This document shows, in pieces, positions 26,541 to 34,259 of a stretch of 64,000 nt of DNA. Origin of the DNA: Candidatus Xianfuyuplasma coldseepsis (GTDB taxonomy: Bacteria > Bacillota_I > Bacilli_A > Izemoplasmatales > Izemoplasmataceae); NCBI RefSeq assembly GCF_014023125.1, contig NZ_CP048914.1, forward strand, positions 62,001-126,000. The letters run 5' to 3'. Within the stretch, counting starts at the first letter, position 1. Each line of letters begins with the position of its first letter. The notes under the pieces were generated by a model. That model searched no databases. It had not been told where the DNA came from and saw only the letters and a program-made list of their open reading frames with translations. A program made the position numbers and the translations under genes.

Positions 26541-26730
26541 ACCCAAAATAATGATAAAATAATAGCAACAAAGGAAAGTTGCATGTCGCTATTTTTATAT
26601 CTAGGGTGGTACCTATGTGTCCTAGAAAATCATAGCAGTGCACGACCTCAAAAAACGGCTATTTTTGGCAAAAGTTCAAATCCGGTCACGAGAACTTGCA
26701 AATCAACCCGTATCAGAGTATAAAAAAAGA

Positions 26731-26760
26731 GTAAAATCAATGAAAAATCACTGATTTTAC
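26731..26760. terminator. Terminator-like hairpin between IS3 and tRNA-Ser
   Basis: GTAAAATCA/TGATTTTAC arms with A/T runs outside, on both strands. Confidence 0.6.
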
Positions 26761-26775
26761 CCTAAAAAATACAAA

Positions 26776-26840
26776 AAGTTGCTTTCTTCAAAATCGCTAT
26801 AAACGTCTTTATTTAGCCGTTAAACGATAAAAAGCAACTT
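26776..26840 (-). terminator. Long terminator hairpin behind tRNA-Ser
   Basis: AAGTTGCTTT (26776-26785) and AAAGCAACTT (26831-26840) enclose a loop whose TAAACG...CGTTTA segment recurs at 22 kb and, less exactly, in the tmRNA terminators at 36.5 and 38.9 kb. T run on the minus strand side. Confidence 0.75.
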
Positions 26841-26853
26841 GGTATAATTAACC

Positions 26854-26942
26854 TGGCGGAGGAAAGGGGATTTGAACCCCTGCACCGTCTCCGATCTACA
26901 CGCTTTCCAAGCGTGCCTCTTCAGCCACTTGAGTATTCCTCC
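26854..26942 (-). tRNA. tRNA-Ser (GGA)
   Basis: 89 nt with CCA encoded. Acceptor GGAGGAA/TTCCTCC, long variable arm, anticodon loop in ACGCTTGGAAAGCGT, T-arm GGGGTTCAAATCCCC. It marks the right edge of the accessory block. Confidence 0.95.
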
Positions 26943-26944
26943 AT

Positions 26945-27021
26945 TGGCGCACCCGACATGATTCGAACATGCGACCTTGACCTTCGGAGGGTCACACTCT
27001 ATCCAACTGAGCTACGGGTGC
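26945..27021 (-). tRNA. tRNA-Arg (CCG)
   Basis: 77 nt with CCA encoded. Acceptor GCACCCG/CGGGTGC, anticodon stem TGACC/GGTCA with loop CTCCGAA (anticodon CCG), T-arm CATGTTCGAATCATG. Two bases separate it from tRNA-Ser. Confidence 0.95.
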
Positions 27022-27091
27022 GTGCATAAAATATTCTACCACATCTGGTTTACATTTTCATTGAAAAAAACATCTTTTTTTCGAAGATTCT

Positions 27092-27619
27092 TTATTTCTC
27101 TGTAAATTCCTTGCGAAGGATAGAAAAAATCTCAAAATCACAGATACGATTTCGATACTCATACCCTTGACGAAGCGTTCCTTCGTGAACGAATCCACAT
27201 TTTTTTGCAAGACCGAGACTTTCGGTGTTTTCGCTTGCAATCCGCAATGTACAACGTCGTACTTGTTCAAACTCATGAAACACGTATGTGACGAATAGTT
27301 GAAGAGCTTCTGTCATATATCCTTTGTGACGATACTTTGAGTGCAATATTCGGTATCCAATGTGATAATCATAGTCTTCAATCTTGGTATATCCGATGGA
27401 TCCAATGAAGTTGTTATCTTCATTTAAGATACGAAAGTGTCCAAAATTCTCAGATTGAAATCCATGTTTATCGAAATGATGAAGTTGTTGCATCAAATCA
27501 GATGTTTCAACATGATCGTGCACTGTCCGTTCTTCAAGATTATTATATAGAGTAACGTACTCTTGTACTTCTTGTTTTGTTCGATATGGAACGATTGTTA
27601 TTCGGGAACCTGTCATCAT
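27092..27619 (-). CDS. GNAT acetyltransferase, RimJ/RimL-like
   Basis: 175 residues. YRILHSKYRHKGYMTEALQL is the acetyl-CoA loop; RIASENTESLGLAKKCGF the closing helix. The RimJ-like layout (N-terminal strand, 'HEGTLRQGYEYRNRICDFEI' end) is typical of enzymes acetylating N-termini of proteins or small amines. The ribosome site before the ATG is weak. No operon partner. Confidence 0.82.
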   Translation of the reverse strand: MMTGSRITIVPYRTKQEVQEYVTLYNNLEERTVHDHVETSDLMQQLHHFDKHGFQSENFGHFRILNEDNNFIGSIGYTKIEDYDYHIGYRILHSKYRHKGYMTEALQLFVTYVFHEFEQVRRCTLRIASENTESLGLAKKCGFVHEGTLRQGYEYRNRICDFEIFSILRKEFTEK

Positions 27620-27666
27620 ACAATTACATCTCTACTTTCCAATAAAAAAGAACGCTACGCTCTTTT

Positions 27667-27897
27667 TTATAACGTTCTATGTGTTCCGTCACAATATGGC
27701 TTATTACCAGATTGTTTACAAGTACACAACTTTCTTGTTACGGTTTCTGGCACAGTAACAAGCATTGGTTCACAGAAGTATGCTTCATGTGAGCCATCAC
27801 AAAATGGTTGATTTTTACTGTGTCCACACTGACACCAGTAATATAGCTTATCTTTCTTTAGTTCAACCGCGATTGGTTTAAATTGTTTTTTGTCCAT
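27667..27897 (-). CDS. Tandem CDGSH iron-sulfur protein
   Basis: 76 residues with two zf-CDGSH repeats: CQCGHSKNQPFCDGSH and CTCKQSGNKPYCDGTH, each with three Cys and one His for a 2Fe-2S cluster. Such small proteins carry electrons or clusters. ATG 27897 is preceded by GGGAGA at good spacing; the in-frame GTG three codons upstream lies inside that region. Confidence 0.9.
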   Translation of the reverse strand: MDKKQFKPIAVELKKDKLYYWCQCGHSKNQPFCDGSHEAYFCEPMLVTVPETVTRKLCTCKQSGNKPYCDGTHRTL

Positions 27898-27947
27898 TGA
27901 TATCACTCTCCCTATCCATATTATATCATACTTATATTTGGCTTACG

Positions 27948-28883
27948 TTAATTTTTGTAACGTTGTAATCCAGTTTCAATGATCGTCCAAAACTTTTCAA
28001 CATCAATTGCAGTGGCAACGAGGGTGTTTCCTGATTTCTTACCGTAGTTTAAAACATCACAGTTTGTGCGTCCCCCACTTGGACCGTGGGAAATGTCAAT
28101 TTCACAGTGCATATTCGTTAGGGTTACAACACTTGGATCTATTAGGTACGCAATCGTAAGTGGATCATGTAGTGGTCCTCCATCAAGTCCAAAAACACGT
28201 TTTTGATTCACATTATAAACTACCATTAACTTTTCAAACAGTTCCGATGCTTTATTGTGCAATCTTGCCATTCGCTCGATAATTTCTGGTAATACCAAGA
28301 CTTGTCTTGTGACATCCAATCCAAACATTTTGAGCGGTAATCCCGAAGTAAAAATGATATGGGCAGCCTCAGGATCTGCGAGGATATTAAATTCTGCTGC
28401 CGGTGTTACATTCCCATAGGTATAAGAACCACCCATAAACACAATCTCCTTGATATGTTGTTTAATTCGAGGTTCTTTTCTCATTGCAAGGGCAAGATTC
28501 GTCATGGGGCCAGTGGTTACCATCGTGATTTTACGAGTACTATTCAACAATGTTTCAATCATAAAATCAACCGCATGACGTGGGTCTGCTTGTCTTATTA
28601 GTGGTGGGAAATCGAAGCCATCCAACCCCGTCTCCCCATGAATTTCAGGAGCAACTCGAACCGGGCGTACCAACGGTTCTTCAACACCCAAACAAACCGG
28701 AACATCGATGTCTAAATATTGAACAAGGTTTAACGCGTTTCGGCTCGTTTTGGGTAACGTTTGATTACCACAGGTGACGGTAATACCCAATAACTCGATT
28801 GACGGATTCGACCCTGCCAGTAAGATGGCTATCGCGTCATCATGTCCAGGATCACAATCTAATATTATTGGAGTTTTATTCAT
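27948..28883 (-). CDS. Inosine-uridine-type nucleoside hydrolase
   Basis: 311 residues. The Ca2+-binding N-terminal motif is DCDPGHDDAIAIL; also MVTTGPMTNLALAM and FMGGSYTYGNVTPAAEFNIL. The C-terminal His/Asp region GLDGGPLHDPLTIAYLI fits the IunH fold. It splits nucleosides into ribose and base. It starts directly after the ribokinase stop (TAA ATG), so ribose released here is phosphorylated by its operon partner. Confidence 0.93.
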   Translation of the reverse strand: MNKTPIILDCDPGHDDAIAILLAGSNPSIELLGITVTCGNQTLPKTSRNALNLVQYLDIDVPVCLGVEEPLVRPVRVAPEIHGETGLDGFDFPPLIRQADPRHAVDFMIETLLNSTRKITMVTTGPMTNLALAMRKEPRIKQHIKEIVFMGGSYTYGNVTPAAEFNILADPEAAHIIFTSGLPLKMFGLDVTRQVLVLPEIIERMARLHNKASELFEKLMVVYNVNQKRVFGLDGGPLHDPLTIAYLIDPSVVTLTNMHCEIDISHGPSGGRTNCDVLNYGKKSGNTLVATAIDVEKFWTIIETGLQRYKN

Positions 28884-29804
28884 TTATGTCACGTCCTTTT
28901 GTAAGAATTCATGTACCGCTTGCTTCGTTGGTATCGACGGTTGAGCACCGTATGATTGGATTGATAATGCAGCACAAGCACTTGCGTATTGTAGTGCTTG
29001 TTGTATCGTTTGTTGTTTCACTATTTGCGCGATATATCCGCCAATAAAAGTATCACCAGCAGCTGTTGTATCCACAACAGCTACGTTATAGGCTGGTTGT
29101 TCATATCGGTTTTGTTGATCGTGATAAATACAACCCTCTGCACCTCTTGTCACGAGAATCGCTGGTACAATGGTAAGCAACTCCTCTATTGCACGATCAA
29201 TTTCCTGTTTTGATGTGGTTGGTTTTTCAGATAACATCTTCAGTTCAATTTCATTCACAATCAATACATCAATTACCTGCATTAACGATGGTGGTAGTTT
29301 CTTTGCTGGTGCGGCATTTACAATCACTTGCATGCCTAGTTTTTTAGCGATGATACACACTCTCTCAATGACATCCATCGGGATTTCAAGCTGACACAAC
29401 AAAATATCCTCTTCTGTTGCATTTTTCTGGATTATATGAGTAATCTGTTCAATATTTTGGGAGCTATTTGCTCCACCATTTATAATGATGCGATTATCAC
29501 TTTTCTCTAGAATAATTCCTGCAACACCTGTATGCTCATCTGGTCGGACATTAATCCCCTCACAGAACACACCAGCTTCTTGTAACGATGTTAGCGCTCT
29601 AGAGGATAATGCATCATTGCCAATACTGCCAAGCATCCATGTCGACAGCCCTTGCTTTGCACAAGCAACCGCTTGATTTGCTCCTTTTCCACCTGGTGCC
29701 ATGAAAAAGCCATGTCCTTCAATGGTTTCTCCCTGTCTTGGAATGGAATCTACTGAAAACACAAGATCTATGTTAATGCTCCCTAGAACAAATACGTTTT
29801 TCAT
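28884..29804 (-). CDS. rbsK: Ribokinase
   Basis: 306 residues. PfkB fold: GSINIDLVFSVDSIPRQGET and APGGKGANQAVACAKQG at the substrate site, and VDTTAAGDTFIGGYIAQ at the anion hole with catalytic Asp. It makes ribose 5-phosphate with ATP. It is first in a two-gene nucleoside salvage operon with the hydrolase. Confidence 0.93.
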   Translation of the reverse strand: MKNVFVLGSINIDLVFSVDSIPRQGETIEGHGFFMAPGGKGANQAVACAKQGLSTWMLGSIGNDALSSRALTSLQEAGVFCEGINVRPDEHTGVAGIILEKSDNRIIINGGANSSQNIEQITHIIQKNATEEDILLCQLEIPMDVIERVCIIAKKLGMQVIVNAAPAKKLPPSLMQVIDVLIVNEIELKMLSEKPTTSKQEIDRAIEELLTIVPAILVTRGAEGCIYHDQQNRYEQPAYNVAVVDTTAAGDTFIGGYIAQIVKQQTIQQALQYASACAALSIQSYGAQPSIPTKQAVHEFLQKDVT

Positions 29805-29869
29805 AATCCACCTCGTTGCTTCATAATCTATTTATAGTATACCATATGGAACTACCCGTGATAATAAAA

Positions 29870-29894
29870 AATCAGTGAAATGAATTCACTGATT
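29870..29894 (-). terminator. Terminator of the 144-residue membrane protein gene
   Basis: AATCAGTGAA/TTCACTGATT hairpin followed on the minus strand by TTTTTTATT. Confidence 0.8.
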
Positions 29895-29933
29895 GTATTG
29901 ATTCTTATTGGATTATTTGGATTGGATTGTGAC

Positions 29934-30368
29934 TTATGAAGCAAGATAGATTAGAACGCCAATTAGCAAGGTTAGAATGAACGATAAAATCGTATATGCT
30001 AGTGTTTTGGAGTAACCTTTTGGTTCAATCTTTCCTTCCTCATCTAATTTAAGAAGAATCGGATATAATGTAATATAAAACATAAATGTAGAAAATATGA
30101 GCGCGAGTGCAGCGTGAAGCTGGACGACTTCATTCCCAAATATGACAATCGTAATGCCAAGTGCAACAAAGATAAATTTGGCATTCGCAATCCAGTTTGT
30201 TAAGTACCGGATTAACTGATGATAGTTATGATCCTGGTCAAGTTCTTCAAAATCAGTAAAAATACCGACACCGTTCCCTTGTTTCATCCCTGGTTTTCGA
30301 TATAAAACAATTATATTTAAGATTTCTAAGAACAAGAAAACCGATATCACTATTTGTAGAATATTCAT
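29934..30368 (-). CDS. Hypothetical four-helix membrane protein
   Basis: 144 residues with four hydrophobic helices (about 2-22, 62-80, 84-104, 122-142) and a hydrophilic loop after the first. AGAGGTGATG precedes the ATG. Not recognised. It has its own terminator and is not clearly part of an operon with the neighbouring diguanylate cyclase. Confidence 0.7.
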   Translation of the reverse strand: MNILQIVISVFLFLEILNIIVLYRKPGMKQGNGVGIFTDFEELDQDHNYHQLIRYLTNWIANAKFIFVALGITIVIFGNEVVQLHAALALIFSTFMFYITLYPILLKLDEEGKIEPKGYSKTLAYTILSFILTLLIGVLIYLAS

Positions 30369-30419
30369 CGAACATCACCTCTTTTTCATTGTATCATGCC
30401 TGATAATGGATAACGATCA

Positions 30420-31310
30420 CTATTTCGAAACAACCTGGTTCCGACCATTCACTTTTGCCTGATACATCCTTGAATCTGCCTGTTTGATAAACGCTTCTTT
30501 AGACAGTCCTTGTTGATAAAAACTTGCACCAATAGAGACGGTAACCTGAATCAATGATTCATCGTTGATTTCTGTAGTTGTATTACGAATTAGCGTTCGT
30601 AGTTTTTCAGCAACATTGTGCATTTCTATTTCGTTGACGTCACGTAAAATCACAATAAACTCTTCCCCACCATAGCGTCCTACATAATCTTCACGACGGA
30701 GGTTAAGCGCAATTGTTCGAGCAACGGTTTTTAATACATTATCTCCTACATCATGACCATATGTATCATTTACCTGTTTAAAATGATCAATATCGATGAA
30801 CAGCACCCCAAGAGGAGTTCCAAACGTGGAATATTCTTGAATACAAGTTATCAATTGATACTCGATAAATTGGCGGTTAAATACTTGTGTAAGTTCATCG
30901 GTCATTGCATTTTTCTTCAATGCTCGATTTTCCTGATAGATTTTTGCTTCTTCGATGTAATCTGTGAAAATTTCAATACCCATACGTTTACTCGTATCTT
31001 CGTCAACAAACGGTATTGTTCGTACTTTGACAGGTACACGATACCCTTTTTTATGATGGAGGTATACTTTTGCTGTATTGATTCGATCGTGCATTACAGT
31101 ATCCTGCAACGGACATCCATTATGACATAATTGAACACCCGATTCCGTCACGTGACGCAAAATATTATCATAACAATGTTTGCCGACAATCTCATCTTGA
31201 GAAAAACCGGTGATTTTCTCAAACACCGAATTACAATATACAATGGTACGTTCTTCATCGACAATATATGCTGCTTCAAATAATTGGTCTAATAACTCTA
31301 AAGCATTCAA
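30420..31310 (-). CDS. PAS-GGDEF diguanylate cyclase
   Basis: About 296 residues. PAS domain (YIVDEERTIVYCNSVFEKIT; the tail has CYDNILRHVTESGVQLCHNG with two Cys) then a GGDEF domain with active-site GRYGGEEFIVIL and FIDIDHFKQVNDTYGHDVGD. No clear inhibitory RxxD ahead of GGEEF. It would make c-di-GMP in response to a cytoplasmic signal. I prefer the TTG at 31310 because AGGAGG stands 7 bases before it; ATG 31328 is the alternative. Confidence 0.87.
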   Translation of the reverse strand: MNALELLDQLFEAAYIVDEERTIVYCNSVFEKITGFSQDEIVGKHCYDNILRHVTESGVQLCHNGCPLQDTVMHDRINTAKVYLHHKKGYRVPVKVRTIPFVDEDTSKRMGIEIFTDYIEEAKIYQENRALKKNAMTDELTQVFNRQFIEYQLITCIQEYSTFGTPLGVLFIDIDHFKQVNDTYGHDVGDNVLKTVARTIALNLRREDYVGRYGGEEFIVILRDVNEIEMHNVAEKLRTLIRNTTTEINDESLIQVTVSIGASFYQQGLSKEAFIKQADSRMYQAKVNGRNQVVSK

Positions 31311-31395
31311 TAGTGTTCCTCCTACCATAAACTCCAAGTATGTTTCGTTAGTTTTATTTTATCCTAGAAAAACAGATATTGCTAGACTATATCAA

Positions 31396-31421
31396 AAATT
31401 GAACCGTCAAGATGACGGTTT
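31396..31421 (-). terminator. Terminator of the 142-residue gene
   Basis: AACCGTCA/TGACGGTT hairpin followed by a T run on the minus strand. Confidence 0.75.
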
Positions 31422-31426
31422 AATCA

Positions 31427-31855
31427 TTAATCGATAACAATTTCAACAATATCAGAATCCAATTTACTACGCTTCACTTCAATTAAATGGAGTCGCGACA
31501 TTCCATCAAGACATGCTAAAGTATTGGTTCGATGGCGTATGGTTACACCAACGTCATCACCATCATAATGGTATCGATATTTGTTTTTGCATGAATCACT
31601 GTCGTATACACGGAATACTAAGAATTGACTGTCAAAGAAGGTTTCATCGTAGTCCGCATCAATGTTTGTTAATACAAGCAAATCAAGATACTCTTCATAG
31701 GTATCAATACTGTTTTCATATGTGTACTGCAACGCAACATTACCAACCAATACAGGATATGACGTATAGTTCAAGCTGAAGACGTTTAGATTCTGTAGTA
31801 CAACAATTACCAAGACCACAACCACAAGAATTGGTCCATATATTTTTTTATTCAT
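31427..31855 (-). CDS. Exported or membrane-anchored hypothetical protein
   Basis: 142 residues. One N-terminal membrane helix (about 5-25) and a predicted extracytoplasmic beta-rich part with two Cys (SCKNKY, ACLDG) that could form a disulphide. Not recognised. It lies between two diguanylate cyclase genes in the same orientation, 37 bp after the stronger of the two upstream. Confidence 0.6.
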   Translation of the reverse strand: MNKKIYGPILVVVVLVIVVLQNLNVFSLNYTSYPVLVGNVALQYTYENSIDTYEEYLDLLVLTNIDADYDETFFDSQFLVFRVYDSDSCKNKYRYHYDGDDVGVTIRHRTNTLACLDGMSRLHLIEVKRSKLDSDIVEIVID

Positions 31856-31892
31856 AATTCCTTATCCACTCCCCGTCTTTCTACTGTCCGGC

Positions 31893-32891
31893 TCATTCGT
31901 GTTTTTTCTTTTTACATAGATATAAATCTTTATCAGCAAGGGTCAGAATATCTTCAGTCGTCACAATGTCTTTTGACATACACTGGATACCATAACAGAA
32001 ATCAATGAAGTACTTGCGCAAACTAGAATCTTGTTTGACTTCCTCTTGCAAGGATTTCAGTAGCAAAACGATATCATCCTTGATGTGATTTCCTAAAATC
32101 AAAGCAAACTCATCGCCACCATATCGATAAAATGCATCGACTTTGCGAATGCGATTCATAATAATTTCGGAAAACTTCATTAATACTTTATCACCAGCAA
32201 CATGTCCATAGGTATCATTAATGTATTTAAATCCATCTAAATCGATCATAGTCAGAGAAAAATCATTTCCGTAACGGTGATATGCATCAATCCGACGTTC
32301 TAAGTCGGAATGTAAACGTCGCCGATTGTAAGCATTTGTTAAAGAATCGTATTCGGATGTTCGTAATAGTTGTTGATTTTCGACTAATTGCACCAAATCC
32401 ATCTCGATAATATCCTTAAACAACAACATTAATTGTCGATATTCATCAGCGAATTCATTTGTTTTCGAATCCAACGCACAAATCGTTCCGAAAAAAGTAC
32501 CATCATGCCACTTAATTGGTAATCCATAATAGGAAATCATATTTAGTGCAACATCCGGATTATCTTTCCACGCCTCAAGGTGTAAGCTATTCTCAATGTG
32601 GAGCGCTTCATCCGTACCAATGACCGTTTCACAATACAACCCATGTGATAATGTGTCTTTCCCATCACTGGGATATGGATTATCTTCGTTTTCACTTCGC
32701 AGAAAGACTTCCATATGCGTGTCGGTAATCTGCATGATTAATCCTGCAGGAACATTTAAGAGACTGGCTACTAAGTTGATCAGTTTCTGCCATTTTTCAA
32801 CCAATACTTTCTCAACGACTGGTTTATTCTCATCCCGAATTTGAACCTCAACCTTCTCTTGCGTTTCTCGTAGTAATACATTTGTTTTCAT
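31893..32891 (-). CDS. GAF-GGDEF diguanylate cyclase
   Basis: 332 residues from ATG 32891 (GGTGGTGAT upstream). N-terminal GAF-like domain (LLNVPAGLIMQITDTHMEVF; GLYCETVIGTDEALHIEN with Cys) and C-terminal GGDEF with FSLTMIDLDGFKYINDTYGH and YRYGGDEFALIL. It makes c-di-GMP. No EAL or HD-GYP protein and no PilZ receptor is in the window. Confidence 0.88.
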   Translation of the reverse strand: MKTNVLLRETQEKVEVQIRDENKPVVEKVLVEKWQKLINLVASLLNVPAGLIMQITDTHMEVFLRSENEDNPYPSDGKDTLSHGLYCETVIGTDEALHIENSLHLEAWKDNPDVALNMISYYGLPIKWHDGTFFGTICALDSKTNEFADEYRQLMLLFKDIIEMDLVQLVENQQLLRTSEYDSLTNAYNRRRLHSDLERRIDAYHRYGNDFSLTMIDLDGFKYINDTYGHVAGDKVLMKFSEIIMNRIRKVDAFYRYGGDEFALILGNHIKDDIVLLLKSLQEEVKQDSSLRKYFIDFCYGIQCMSKDIVTTEDILTLADKDLYLCKKKKHE

Positions 32892-33040
32892 TTCATCACC
32901 ACCGAAAAGAATAGTTTCTACTATAACTATATCATACAGAATGAAACTGCTCAACTCAAGCTGTATAAACTTATAATATTTACATTTTAGTTATTCACCT
33001 AGATGCTCTATTGATCTATCGAGTCATGCAAACTAAAAAA

Positions 33041-33106
33041 CGAGAATTCATAAAAGCCATATTGAGCCATTATTTTCTCGTTTTATGTACTAATGATGGA
33101 GTTGAG
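33041..33106 (-). repeat. ssrA-end repeat R1 (most decayed)
   Basis: Hairpin CGAGAA/TTCTCG (33041-33080) followed by GTACTAATGATGGAGTTGAG, 18 of 20 identical to the corresponding tmRNA 3' end complement. The outer limit of the array. Confidence 0.65.
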
Positions 33107-33205
33107 AGTCCCTAATCAATCCCCTCATCCCTGCCAAAAATTACAAATTAAAAGGTACCTTATTACATCAGTTTGCAAAAGCTACAACAAGCCACTAGAA
33201 GGCAA

Positions 33206-33880
33206 TTACTGTATTCTATTGAACTTTCTTCTTCTAATGGTAATAACTATGATTATCACTATTACAAGAGTTAAAAATAATCCATATATACCAAACATCA
33301 ATAAGGGCATATAGTTCATTGGGTTAGACCATCCAGCGCATCCATTCCCAATAGCCTCTTCTCCAAACTCTTCAGTAGTTTCATCAAAAGTATGAGCTAC
33401 AGAACCAAAATCTTCACCTTCACCATAGTATCCAAAATCATCTTTGTTGTATATTGATGAAACTTTGATTACCTTACCATCATCATCAAAAACTATGATT
33501 TTATACTCTTGAATGGTGTTTTCACTCATAGCAATAAACTCATGATTCCAACCAGATTCCCAAACATCTATATCGCCTGAGTAATGAGCTTTATAACTTA
33601 CCCAATCACCTTCTTCTAAAAATGCAAACGTTTCATAACTTGGATGTTCCATAATAAACTGATTATTCACAGTCTCTTGGTAATATCCGGGATAGTCTAC
33701 TTTATTGAATAGCAAGTCATAGAAATACTCAGGAGAATTATCAAACTCATCTCCATCAACTGTGATTAATGTTGTATCTCGATATATAACAGGGCTACAT
33801 GCACATACATTTGTTAAATCAACTCTAGTCAATACCATAAATATCCCTACCAAAACTAACAGTGTTCTGTTATTCCACAT
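33206..33880 (-). CDS. Cassette A cargo: secreted protein with C-terminal membrane anchor
   Basis: 224 residues from ATG 33880 (AGAGG 8 bases upstream). N-terminal signal sequence ending near VCACS (Cys-containing, possibly a lipobox), acidic extracellular region (EDFGSVAHTFDETTEEFGEE) and a C-terminal helix MLLMFGIYGLFLTLV-type with RRRK stop-transfer. Not recognised. It is the only gene between repeats R1 and R2. Its promoter has TATAAT close upstream. Confidence 0.7.
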   Translation of the reverse strand: MWNNRTLLVLVGIFMVLTRVDLTNVCACSPVIYRDTTLITVDGDEFDNSPEYFYDLLFNKVDYPGYYQETVNNQFIMEHPSYETFAFLEEGDWVSYKAHYSGDIDVWESGWNHEFIAMSENTIQEYKIIVFDDDGKVIKVSSIYNKDDFGYYGEGEDFGSVAHTFDETTEEFGEEAIGNGCAGWSNPMNYMPLLMFGIYGLFLTLVIVIIIVITIRRRKFNRIQ

Positions 33881-33971
33881 CTGCATCACCTCTGACTCAT
33901 ATTATATCATATCAAAGACTATAATTATTTTGAAATCAAGCCAACTAAAAAAGTTTTATTCCAAACAAAAA

Positions 33972-34060
33972 CCGAAGAATCAATACACAGCTATATTAGC
34001 TGATAAACTCCTCGGTATAGTGTACTATTGGTGGAGTTGAGTTTGGATCAACCACTGTCA
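33972..34060 (-). repeat. ssrA-end repeat R2
   Basis: Hairpin 33972-34015 (CCGA...CTCCTCGG), 30-bp site 34012-34041 (25 of 30 identical to that of ssrA) and element-side 19 bp TTTGGATCAACCACTGTCA at 34042-34060, identical in R3. Confidence 0.85.
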
Positions 34061-34259
34061 CCTTTCATTTAAACACTGTAAATACTTGATAACTCGACAT
34101 TGTTCGAAATTTTCATAAAGTCTTAACAAGTTCACGAGCAGTATCACAAATAAATCCAACTAATGACATACGATGCATAGCAAAGAGGTAAATCTATATA
34201 TTGTTTATTCTTTTAATTGATCTATACTTATTGTATAATCAATAAAGGGGTTGGTTTAA

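Larger units (their letters stand above)
25255..26642 (+). mobile_element. Complete IS3-family element, 1388 bp
   Basis: Ends begin TG and finish CA. Left tip TGCTCTGCTACGAAAAAGTG, right tip (complement) TGCACTGCTATGATTTTCTA, followed by a perfect 17-bp inner inverted repeat GGACACATAGGTACCAC (25275-25291 and 26606-26622). It carries orfA and orfB. Flanks (GAA left, CGA right) do not form a target duplication, so one side has been rearranged since insertion; the missing half of the ATPase gene agrees. Confidence 0.9.
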
